From positions 1 to 5,320 of the forward strand of contig CAJXTP010000208.1 in NCBI GenBank assembly GCA_913061335.1: DNA of 5,320 nucleotides. Reading direction: 5' to 3'. Below the pieces are notes generated by a model. It saw only the letters and a list, made by a program, of their open reading frames with translations, did not search any database and was not told the origin of the DNA. Of this stretch, positions 1 through 5,320 are shown piece after piece. The stretch is from an uncultured Loktanella sp. Its GTDB lineage: Bacteria; Pseudomonadota; Alphaproteobacteria; Rhodobacterales; Rhodobacteraceae. The position numbers were made by a program, and so were the translations under genes. Numbering within the stretch: the stretch's first letter is position 1; the number at the start of each line of letters is the position of its first letter.

Positions 1-408
1 AATGATCCCGGCTCTGCGGATATTTTTGCGGCCATTATCGCGCTCCCCGACGACAGGTTTCGGGTGCTGCCATCCATGCGGTTCGCGCATTTCTCTGAGC
101 TGATGAAAAACGCATCCGCCATGGTCGGAAATTCATCCGCAGGGGTCCGCGAAGCGCCATTCATCGGGCTCGCATCGCTCGACATCGGGACACGCCAAAC
201 CAACCGTGCCAAGTCACCATCGGTATTTTTTGCAGGCGCTGCCGAGGCCGATAAAATCGCGGCCTTCCTATCCGACCAATGGGGGCAATCATACGTACGT
301 GACGCAGGCTTTGGCGGCGGCAGCGCGGCGGAACGTTTTACGGCGGTAATTCAGTCCACGGATTTCTGGTCTGCCGGATTGCAAAAAACATTCCACGACG
401 CCAGCTAA
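1..408 (+). CDS. neuC: UDP-N-acetylglucosamine 2-epimerase (hydrolysing), NeuC type, 3' part
   Basis: The frame is open from base 1 to the TAA at 406-408, so this is the last 135 residues of a gene starting outside the window; the family is usually about 370-390 residues, so roughly a third is visible. Seen in the fragment: NDPGS at its very start, GNSSAGVREAP at residues 43-53, IGTRQ at 62-66 with NR shortly after, and a C-terminal FGGGSAAERF at 104-113. These are hallmark blocks of the hydrolysing UDP-GlcNAc 2-epimerases, which release UDP and form ManNAc (or a diacetamido relative) for sialic, legionaminic or similar nonulosonic acids in the cytoplasm. The GTG at 64 is an internal codon, not the start. 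The sugar product cannot be told from this fragment; a WecB-type non-hydrolysing epimerase is the less likely alternative. Confidence 0.82.
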   Translation, partial: NDPGSADIFAAIIALPDDRFRVLPSMRFAHFSELMKNASAMVGNSSAGVREAPFIGLASLDIGTRQTNRAKSPSVFFAGAAEADKIAAFLSDQWGQSYVRDAGFGGGSAAERFTAVIQSTDFWSAGLQKTFHDAS

Positions 409-446
409 TCCCGTCCGGCTTTATGCGCACCTCAAACATGCCTAGA
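409..446. other. short convergent gap between neuC and modC
   Basis: Only 38 bases separate the neuC stop (406-408) from the modC stop (447-449 on the minus strand). I see no strong GC-rich hairpin followed by a T-run on either strand, so there is no recognisable intrinsic terminator for either converging unit. Termination may depend on Rho or on colliding transcription. Confidence 0.5.
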
Positions 447-1502
447 TCAACGACCCACATCTTCGGGGGCCACAGCCGTCGCCTTGATAATCGCAAAGAT
501 TTCCGCGCCGACAGCTAACTTCATATCACGCATGCTGGCCTTGGTGATCCGCGCAAGCAGCGGCGTTTGCCCGGCCATCAACCCAATGGCCACCCCTGGC
601 CCGCGCCCATCTTCAATCGCGGTTATGGTCACAGGTAAAATATTACGTGCCGATATTTGTGCGGGTATCTGACTGGCCAAAATCACGTCTTGCGCAGGAA
701 TACGCACCCGTACCCACTGCCCGACGCGACCCACATGCCCCGGCAAGCTGATCTGCCCACCGTCAAACGTCAGGCGGGTCAAATAGTCATCCGCGTCATA
801 GCCCGCAACAGTGGCAGTAATCACCGCACCCGCATCGCGCACGCCCAGCAATGGCACCGATGCAGGATGCGACAATACCTGCGCCAACGGGCCCGCACGG
901 ACAACCTTTCCGGCGTCCAACACGACCAAGTAATTAGCCAATCTCGCGACCTCGGACATCGCGTGGCTGACATAGATCACCGGCATGCCAAAATCATCGC
1001 GGAGCTGTTCTAGATATGGCAAAATCTCGGCCTTGCGCGGCGCATCAAGTGCGGCCAATGGCTCGTCCAATAACAGCATGTCGGGATTGCTCATCAACGC
1101 GCGCCCCAAGGCCACCCGTTGCTTTTCACCGCCCGACAAATCAGCCAGTTTGCGCGCCAAAAGCGGCCCGAGCCCCAGCAAATCAACGATACGGTCATGA
1201 TCATGCCGACCACCAAACGTTAGGTTTCGCGCCACCGTTAAATGCGGAAACAACCGCGCATCTTGAAACACCAGCCCCAGCTTGCGACTGCGCGGCGGCA
1301 AGCTGCGGCTGGAGTCAAACAGAACGCGATCCGACAGGCTAATCCGACCACTGTCAGGCGTCACAAGCCCCGCGATCGCATTGATCAGCGTGGTTTTCCC
1401 AGACCCAGAGCGCCCAAAAATCGCCGTCACCCCGCGCGGCGCATCAAACTCCACATCAAGCCTGAAATCACCAAGCTGCTTTTGCACATTTACGCTAATC
1501 AT
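447..1502 (-). CDS. modC: molybdate ABC transporter ATP-binding protein ModC
   Basis: Cytoplasmic ATPase that powers molybdate import through ModB. The 351-residue product matches the usual ModC length. Seen in order: Walker A GRSGSGKTT at residues 30-38, Q-loop Q80 in LVFQDARLFPHLTV, ABC signature LSGGEKQ at 122-128, Walker B LLLDEP at 143-148 followed by the D-loop, and switch histidine H180. A C-terminal TOBE/Mop oxyanion-binding domain follows (about 282-345, beginning SARNILP), which distinguishes ModC from sulfate or spermidine ATPases. The ATG at 1502 is preferred over one 27 bases upstream because it forms an ATGA overlap with the modB stop and has an SD-like GGATGG about 7 nt upstream; the protein then begins MISVNV as expected. 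Last gene of modABC. Confidence 0.96.
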   Translation of the reverse strand: MISVNVQKQLGDFRLDVEFDAPRGVTAIFGRSGSGKTTLINAIAGLVTPDSGRISLSDRVLFDSSRSLPPRSRKLGLVFQDARLFPHLTVARNLTFGGRHDHDRIVDLLGLGPLLARKLADLSGGEKQRVALGRALMSNPDMLLLDEPLAALDAPRKAEILPYLEQLRDDFGMPVIYVSHAMSEVARLANYLVVLDAGKVVRAGPLAQVLSHPASVPLLGVRDAGAVITATVAGYDADDYLTRLTFDGGQISLPGHVGRVGQWVRVRIPAQDVILASQIPAQISARNILPVTITAIEDGRGPGVAIGLMAGQTPLLARITKASMRDMKLAVGAEIFAIIKATAVAPEDVGR

Positions 1503-2164
1503 CGGGTCACCATCCGGCGGGCCAACCATTCAGACGCGATCAATGCGCCCATGGCCAAAACGATGGACACAGCGACCAACCAGACCACTGCGCCCTCTTG
1601 TCCTGGCACTTGCAATGCGGCGTAAATCGCCGATGGGATCGTCTCGGTTTGGCCTGGAATGGCGGCCACAAATGTGATCGTCGCGCCAAATTCGCCCAGC
1701 GCTTTTGCAAAGCCCAAAACAGCCCCCGCGATAATGGCGGGCGCGATCAACGGCAAGGTCACGCGCATGAAAACGCCCGTGTTTGTGGCCCCCAACGTAC
1801 GGGCCGCGTCCTCTAATCCGGTATCAACCGCCTCGAACCCCAACCGAATAGCGCGGACCATCAACGGGAACCCCATAATCCCCGCCGCAAGTGCCGCTCC
1901 CGTCCAGCGAAACGCAAGTGTGATGCCCAGCAGATCATACAGCAGGCTCCCGACCGCGCCCTGCCGACCAAAGACCACCAGCAGTAAATACCCGGTCACA
2001 ACGGGTGGCAAAACAAGCGGCAGATGCACCAGCCCGTTCAGCAGCCCATGTCCCCAAAACCGTTTGCGCGCCAAAATAAACGCCACCCAAATCGCAATCG
2101 GAAGCGCGCAAATCGTGGCCAATGCGGACACCTGCAGCGACAATATGACAGGCGCCCAAATCAT
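1499..2164 (-). CDS. modB: molybdate ABC transporter permease ModB
   Basis: Inner-membrane permease of the molybdate importer, 221 residues, close to the family length. Hydrophobic segments are visible around residues 5-32, 42-66, 86-108, 139-153 and 192-212. The cytoplasmic EAA loop that docks with ModC is clear: EDAARTLGA at 118-126 and LP at 137-138. The conserved LPPVVTGYLLL block (52-62), GEFGAT (157-162) and the IPSAIYAALQ stretch (176-185) are typical of ModB. The ATG at 2164 is chosen over one at 2236 because it starts at MIWAPVILSLQ, just before the first membrane helix, and makes an ATGA overlap with the modA stop; the longer form would add 24 arginine-rich residues lying inside modA. 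The SD is weak, so translation probably relies on coupling. Confidence 0.95.
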   Translation of the reverse strand: MIWAPVILSLQVSALATICALPIAIWVAFILARKRFWGHGLLNGLVHLPLVLPPVVTGYLLLVVFGRQGAVGSLLYDLLGITLAFRWTGAALAAGIMGFPLMVRAIRLGFEAVDTGLEDAARTLGATNTGVFMRVTLPLIAPAIIAGAVLGFAKALGEFGATITFVAAIPGQTETIPSAIYAALQVPGQEGAVVWLVAVSIVLAMGALIASEWLARRMVTR

Positions 2165-2877
2165 GGTGCGACGCTTCGCAAAAATCCGGCATTCGACAAC
2201 ACCGACTGGCCTTGCGCGCCTTGCAATGCGGCCCAAAACGCCGTCGCCTCTGTCCGGCCACTGACCACGCCCCCTGTATAGCGGATCGGTGGATGTAGAC
2301 CCGCGTCAAATCTGGCGACCACGCGCACTGCATCAGACACCGCAGCGTCAGTGGCATAGGTGATACCAAACGCCACTTCGCCGCGCGCGACCAACGCCAA
2401 AACCGCACGCACATTGTCGACTTCAACCACGTTTGCGGCCACATCATCCCACATGGACAGACTCGCCAACGCGGCATGCCCGTAAATCCCAGCAGGCACG
2501 GCCTGCGTGAAACCCATCGCTAATTTATCTGCGCCCAATGCTAGCGACAAGTCAGCGATCGCCAGATCCGCGGCGCCAGCAGGCCCAATAACAACTAAGC
2601 TGTTTGACGCAAAATCAGCGACATCTGACACAACATCCGCAGCCTGCAATTCTTGCATCCACACATCATTGGCCAACAACACCACATCCGCAGGCGCACC
2701 ATGCAAAACCTGTCGGGCCAATGCGCCGCTACCACCATAAGACACAACCACATCGCCCAATTCCGCAGCCAGCGCATCAATCGGCTCCTTCAGGCTTGCC
2801 GCAGCAAATACAACAACTGGATCAGCCAGAACTGGAGCGGCGATCAAAGAGGCGCAAAGGGACAGGATCAATTTCAT
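2161..2877 (-). CDS. modA: molybdate-binding periplasmic protein ModA
   Basis: Periplasmic substrate-binding component that delivers molybdate (possibly also tungstate) to ModBC. The 238-residue product begins with a short Sec signal peptide, MKLILSLCASLIAAPVLA, with probable cleavage after A18. The mature part shows the ModA pattern: VFAAASLKEPIDAL (23-36, with S28), YGGSGALARQV (47-57, with S50), ADVVLLAN (63-70), and VDNVRAVLALVARGEVAFGI followed by TYATDA (153-178, with Y174). Those serines, the valine region and the tyrosine correspond to the oxyanion contacts known in E. coli ModA; this mapping is by eye. The frame is open upstream to 2997, but the ATG at 2877 is chosen because it places the signal peptide at the N-terminus. 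No good SD is visible (GCAGGG lies about 16 nt away). First gene of modABC. Confidence 0.95.
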   Translation of the reverse strand: MKLILSLCASLIAAPVLADPVVVFAAASLKEPIDALAAELGDVVVSYGGSGALARQVLHGAPADVVLLANDVWMQELQAADVVSDVADFASNSLVVIGPAGAADLAIADLSLALGADKLAMGFTQAVPAGIYGHAALASLSMWDDVAANVVEVDNVRAVLALVARGEVAFGITYATDAAVSDAVRVVARFDAGLHPPIRYTGGVVSGRTEATAFWAALQGAQGQSVLSNAGFLRSVAP

Positions 2878-2967
2878 GGGCAGACTATCGCGGCCCTGCG
2901 GCGCATGTTCAAGCCATCTGATAAACCGCAATCGAGGGGTGGCATGTGAAGCGCGAGTATGGAACCA

Positions 2968-2989
2968 ATGTATCATACGCCTGATGTAT
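2968..2989. promoter_or_regulatory. candidate operator/promoter dyad between divergent modA and Nudix gene
   Basis: An imperfect palindrome lies in the 132-bp divergent region. ATCA (2972-2975) is mirrored by TGAT (2982-2985) across a 6-nt spacer, and outer AT (2968-2969) by AT (2988-2989). It also contains a direct repeat, ATGTATC at 2968-2974 and 2984-2990, 16 bp apart. A -10-like hexamer exists on each strand: TATGAT for modA (complement of 2972-2977) and TATCAT for the Nudix direction (2971-2976); no good -35 accompanies either. The AT-rich arms around a CGCC core recall the general form of ModE-type molybdate operators, and mod operons are commonly repressed this way. The match is loose and modE is not in the window, so the assignment is inference. 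Confidence 0.3.
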
Positions 2990-3009
2990 CCCACCATAAG
3001 TCGAATGCC

Positions 3010-3498
3010 ATGTCTAAGACCCCGAAAAAACCAGTACCCCTAAAACTGCGCAGCGCAGGCAAGACCGATGTGCGGGCGCAATTCGCGGCACTTTGCTATC
3101 GGTTTAAGGGCGATAGGCTACAGGTCTGCATCGTGACAACACGCAACACGGGGCGGTGGATATTGCCGCGCGGTTGGCCAACGCACAAACAAACAGCCCA
3201 TGACGGGGCCGCGATTGAAGCATTTGAAGAGGCAGGCGTCACGGGGCGCGTGTTCCCCAACGCGGTCGGAACCTACGTCTATGACAAACCAATTGATGAC
3301 GAAATTGCCCCTGTTTTGGTTGTCGTCTACGCCATTCACGCAACAGACGTCGCCAAAAAGTGGCCCGAGAAAAAGCAGCGTAAACGGCGCTGGGTCAGTC
3401 TCAAAAAGGCCGCGTCAAAACTGCAAGAACCGGGATTGAAACACATCGTCGCCAGCTTTGACCCTGCGCGTTTGGATGTTGCACCGCGCGCACAATGA
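3010..3498 (+). CDS. Nudix hydrolase family protein
   Basis: A 162-residue cytoplasmic protein of the Nudix superfamily, whose members cleave X-linked nucleoside diphosphates or related diphosphates. The Nudix region is residues 55-77: G55, then Q61 where the usual first Glu sits, I69 where the usual Arg sits, then E70, E73-E74, A75-G76-V77. The metal-binding EAFEEAG helix is therefore kept while two flanking positions vary. ILPRGWP just before it (51-57) resembles the diphosphoinositol polyphosphate phosphohydrolase-like branch. The C-terminal part is basic (KKWPEKKQRKRRWVS, 116-130). The frame is open upstream, with ATGs at 2959 and 2968; 3010 is preferred because MSKTPKKPVPLKLR is a typical N-terminus and a weak AAG-rich site (2996-3000) lies about 9 nt away. 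The longer form would run through the candidate operator. Substrate unknown. Likely first gene of a three-gene run. Confidence 0.85.
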   Translation: MSKTPKKPVPLKLRSAGKTDVRAQFAALCYRFKGDRLQVCIVTTRNTGRWILPRGWPTHKQTAHDGAAIEAFEEAGVTGRVFPNAVGTYVYDKPIDDEIAPVLVVVYAIHATDVAKKWPEKKQRKRRWVSLKKAASKLQEPGLKHIVASFDPARLDVAPRAQ

Positions 3499-3513
3499 TC
3501 TACCTTTGACCCA

Positions 3514-3909
3514 ATGATCCGTTTCACCCTCACCTGCGACCAAGACCACAGCTTTGAAAGCTGGTTTGCGTCGAACGACGCCTGCGACAAATTGATGTCT
3601 GTCGGCATGCTGTCATGCACGTCCTGCGGATCAACAACAATCAGCAAAACCTTGATGACACCGGCTGTGGGCAAAAAGGGTGGCATCACAGCGCCCGCGA
3701 CCCCGCTGGAAAAACTGCGCCACGAGGTCGAAGCAAACTCGGAATATGTCGGCGAGTCATTCGCGACCCAAGCCCGCGATATGCATGACGGCATCATCCC
3801 CGACAAACCAATCTACGGCGAGGCAAACCTCGCAGAGGCGCGAAAACTGGTCGAAGACGGCATACCCGTCGTCCCCCTGCCCTTTATCCCAACAAAGAAA
3901 GTTAACTGA
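3514..3909 (+). CDS. DUF1178 family protein, putative zinc ribbon
   Basis: A 131-residue protein recognised as the DUF1178 family, which is widespread in alphaproteobacteria and has no established function. Seen: N-terminal MIRFTLTCDQDHSFESWF, a cysteine pair C35-T-S-C38, upstream C8 and H12 (C24 is extra), then AVGKKGG (51-57), YVGESFATQARDMHDG (78-93) and C-terminal IYGEANLAEARKLVEDGIPV followed by VPLPF (100-124). C8/H12 plus C35xxC38 would fit a small zinc-ribbon knuckle like those of FmdB-type proteins; that is inference. The ATG at 3514 lies 15 nt after the Nudix stop with no clear SD, so coupling is likely. Its TGA shares one base with the following ATG. Confidence 0.88.
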   Translation: MIRFTLTCDQDHSFESWFASNDACDKLMSVGMLSCTSCGSTTISKTLMTPAVGKKGGITAPATPLEKLRHEVEANSEYVGESFATQARDMHDGIIPDKPIYGEANLAEARKLVEDGIPVVPLPFIPTKKVN

Positions 3910-4550
3910 TGACCACGCTGATCACAGGTGCAAATCGTGGGGTCGGCGCGGCTTTGCTTGCGAAATATCACGCTGCAGGGATAGACGCAGTTGGGACCTC
4001 GCGCGGAGACGATGATCTGTTAGATTTAGACGTCACCGATGCAGCGTCATTTGCCGCACTAGCAAACACACTGCAAGGAAAGCCGATCCAAAACCTGATC
4101 TGCAACGCAGGGGTGCTGCACGATAAAGGTTGGGGTTTGGATGATCCGTATTCCCCCAAACTATTCGCCGACACGTTTGCGGCCAACGTGACGGGCGTTT
4201 TTGAAACGATCCGCACCCTGCTGCCCAATGTGCGCGCAGCAAACGGTAAGATTGCAATCATATCAAGCCAGATGGGGTCAAATACGTTGGCCACAGGCGG
4301 CAATTATGCCTACCGCGCGTCTAAAGCTGCAGCGCTTAATCTAGGCCGCAACCTTGCCACGGACCTAGCCCCCGAAGGCATCGCTGTGGGCATCTACCAT
4401 CCCGGATGGGTGCGCACGGACATGGGCGGCGACACTGCTGATATCAGCATGGAAGACTCGGCAAACGGGCTGTTTGACCGGATTGCAGACCTCAATATGG
4501 CCAAAACTGGTTGTTTTGAGACATGGGATGGCCAAGATCACCCCTTATGA
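3909..4550 (+). CDS. short-chain dehydrogenase/reductase (SDR), C-factor-like
   Basis: A 213-residue classical-type SDR, at the short end of the family (usually about 230-260). Seen: nucleotide-binding TGANRGVG at residues 6-13, a D-x-D stretch (LDLDVTD, 38-44), NAG at 66-68, N93 in the AANVTG block, catalytic Ser119/Ser120, Y135 and K139 (YRASK), and PGWVRTDMGG at 165-174. All active-site positions are present, so it is probably an active NAD(P)-dependent oxidoreductase in the cytoplasm. The compact form, with a short first region and WDG near the C-terminus (206-208), resembles C-factor/CsgA-like SDRs. Substrate and cofactor preference cannot be read. The start overlaps the DUF1178 stop by one base (TGATG), with a purine-rich AAAGAAAG 7 nt upstream, so translation is coupled. 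Confidence 0.92.
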   Translation: MTTLITGANRGVGAALLAKYHAAGIDAVGTSRGDDDLLDLDVTDAASFAALANTLQGKPIQNLICNAGVLHDKGWGLDDPYSPKLFADTFAANVTGVFETIRTLLPNVRAANGKIAIISSQMGSNTLATGGNYAYRASKAAALNLGRNLATDLAPEGIAVGIYHPGWVRTDMGGDTADISMEDSANGLFDRIADLNMAKTGCFETWDGQDHPL

Positions 4551-4552
4551 CC

Positions 4553-4591
4553 TTGCGGTTGCGGGACCGACCCACTAGGAAAAAACCGCAA
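4553..4591 (+). other. inverted repeat between the SDR gene and lysC
   Basis: Perfect 8-bp arms TTGCGGTT (4553-4560) and AACCGCAA (4584-4591) enclose 23 nt, within which GGG (4563-4565) and CCC (4571-4573) could form a small inner stem. No T-run follows, so it is not a standard intrinsic terminator. It ends 18 nt before the lysC ATG and could be a weak or Rho-assisted terminator, an mRNA-stability element or a protein site. The 59-bp gap shows no clear -35/-10 pair for lysC. Confidence 0.4.
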
Positions 4592-4609
4592 TCAGACGCG
4601 AGATAAACC

Positions 4610-5283
4610 ATGCCAACATTGGTAATGAAATTCGGCGGTACATCCGTCGCCAACCTTGACCGGATCGCACGCGCAGCCAAGCGCGTGTCGCTTGAGGTTG
4701 CCAAAGGCTATGACGTGATCGTCATCGTCTCTGCAATGTCGGGCAAAACCAACGAAATGGTCGGCTGGGTCAATGAAACCTCGCCGCTTTATGACGCACG
4801 CGAATACGACGCGGTTGTGTCATCGGGCGAAAACGTGACGGCTGGCCTGATGGCATTGCGGTTGCAACAAATGGAAATCCCCGCGCGCAGCTGGCAAGGC
4901 TGGCAGGTGCCTGTGAAAACCACCTCTGCGCATTCAAACGCGCGCATTGAAGAAATCCCAACCGACAATATCAACGCCAAATTTGGCGAAGGCATGCGGG
5001 TGGCCGTTGTCGCAGGCTTTCAAGGGGTCAGCGCTGAAGGCCGGATCACAACGCTGGGGCGCGGCGGGTCCGACACCACAGCCGTGGCCTTTGCGGCTGC
5101 GTTTGACGCGGAGCGCTGCGATATTTTCACCGATGTGGACGGGGTCTATACCACCGACCCACGGATCGTCTCCAAAGCCCGCAAGCTTGATAAAATATCA
5201 TTCGAGGAAATGCTGGAACTGGCGTCCTTGGGGGCCAAAGTCCTGCAAACGCGGTCAGTTGAGCTTGCCATGCGGTACAAGGT
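4610..5283 (+). CDS. lysC: aspartate kinase, 5' part, interrupted by adapter
   Basis: Phosphorylates L-aspartate with ATP, the first step to lysine, threonine, methionine and diaminopimelate; cytoplasmic. About 225 genuine residues of an expected ~410 are present, covering the kinase domain: KFGGTSVAN at residues 7-15, SSGENV at 71-76, GFQG at 137-140, GRGGSDTTAVA at 150-160, TDVDGVYTTDPR at 174-185, and EMLELASLGAKVLQTRSVEL at 200-219. The C-terminal ACT domains, where feedback inhibition by lysine or threonine acts, are missing. Real sequence stops at about 5283; the in-frame continuation to the TAG at 5318-5320 encodes residues derived from adapter DNA and is not part of the protein. The ATG at 4610 is supported by the family N-terminus MPTLVMKFGG; a weak GAG-containing SD lies at 4600-4604. 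Confidence 0.96.
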
Positions 5284-5320
5284 CTGTCTCTTATACACAT
5301 CTGACGCTGCCGACGAATAG
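5284..5320 (+). other. Illumina Nextera transposase adapter (artefact)
   Basis: Positions 5284-5302 read CTGTCTCTTATACACATCT, the 19-bp Tn5 mosaic end used in Nextera libraries. Positions 5303-5316 read GACGCTGCCGACGA, the reverse complement of the remaining Nextera read-2-side adapter. The final ATAG (5317-5320) would be the first bases of the index. In the lysC frame this encodes the familiar contaminant peptide LLYTSDAADE. It is untrimmed library sequence, not biological DNA, and not a resident Tn5, because the segment beyond the mosaic end is synthetic. Confidence 0.98.

Noticed and set aside
1..6. AATGAT at the window start resembles the first bases of the Illumina P5 adapter.
   Set aside because: The match stops after six bases, and the frame reads NDPGS, a conserved NeuC block, so it is genuine coding sequence.
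409..446. A shared bidirectional terminator between neuC and modC.
   Set aside because: No stable hairpin with a T-run is visible on either strand.
1659..2264. A 201-codon open frame on the plus strand.
   Set aside because: It lies antisense to modB and the end of modA, both strongly supported by motifs; the product is low-complexity and has no recognisable domain.
1935..2477. A 180-codon minus-strand frame spanning the modA-modB junction.
   Set aside because: It is a shifted reading of modA and modB, whose own frames carry all family motifs; the Cys/Arg/Trp-rich product looks like a shadow.
2959..3009. A 17-residue N-terminal extension of the Nudix protein from the ATG at 2959.
   Set aside because: The extra residues look unrelated to the family N-terminus and would be translated from the likely promoter/operator; not excluded, but less likely than 3010.
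3336..3806. A 156-codon minus-strand frame opposite the Nudix and DUF1178 genes.
   Set aside because: Fully antisense to two convincing genes and with no family resemblance.
5284..5302. A Tn5 mosaic end suggesting a transposon insertion into lysC.
   Set aside because: It is followed by the synthetic Nextera read-2 adapter segment at the very end of the sequence, so it is library-derived.

Overview
The window looks like ordinary chromosome from an alphaproteobacterium, most likely a marine Rhodobacteraceae (Roseobacter-group) species. This rests on the style of the ModABC, Nudix, DUF1178 and aspartokinase proteins, the moderately GC-rich sequence and the weak Shine-Dalgarno sites. The assignment is inference by eye, not a database result.

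Layout. Bases 1-408 (+) hold the 3' third of a hydrolysing UDP-N-acetylglucosamine 2-epimerase of the NeuC type (sialic/nonulosonic acid synthesis). Bases 447-2877 (-) hold a complete molybdate ABC transporter operon, read modA-modB-modC, in which both junctions are 4-bp ATGA overlaps; modC converges on neuC with only 38 bp between stops. Bases 2878-3009 form a divergent intergenic region with a candidate promoter/operator dyad. Bases 3010-4550 (+) hold a compact three-gene run: a Nudix hydrolase, a DUF1178 putative zinc-ribbon protein and a short-chain dehydrogenase (15-nt gap, then 1-bp overlap). After 59 bp carrying an inverted repeat, lysC (aspartate kinase) starts at 4610 and runs to the end.

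The last 37 bases are not genomic. Positions 5284-5316 match the Illumina Nextera transposase adapter (Tn5 mosaic end plus read-2 adapter), and 5317-5320 would be the start of an index. lysC is therefore cut by a read/contig end, and its apparent C-terminus and TAG stop are artefacts.

The ModABC genes form one functional unit: periplasmic molybdate capture, membrane channel, ATPase. The Nudix-DUF1178-SDR run is probably one transcript, but no joint function can be read from the sequence. I found no mobile element, CRISPR array, RNA gene or convincing novel system. The items most worth a second look are the adapter, the candidate operator between modA and the Nudix gene, and the atypical Nudix box.
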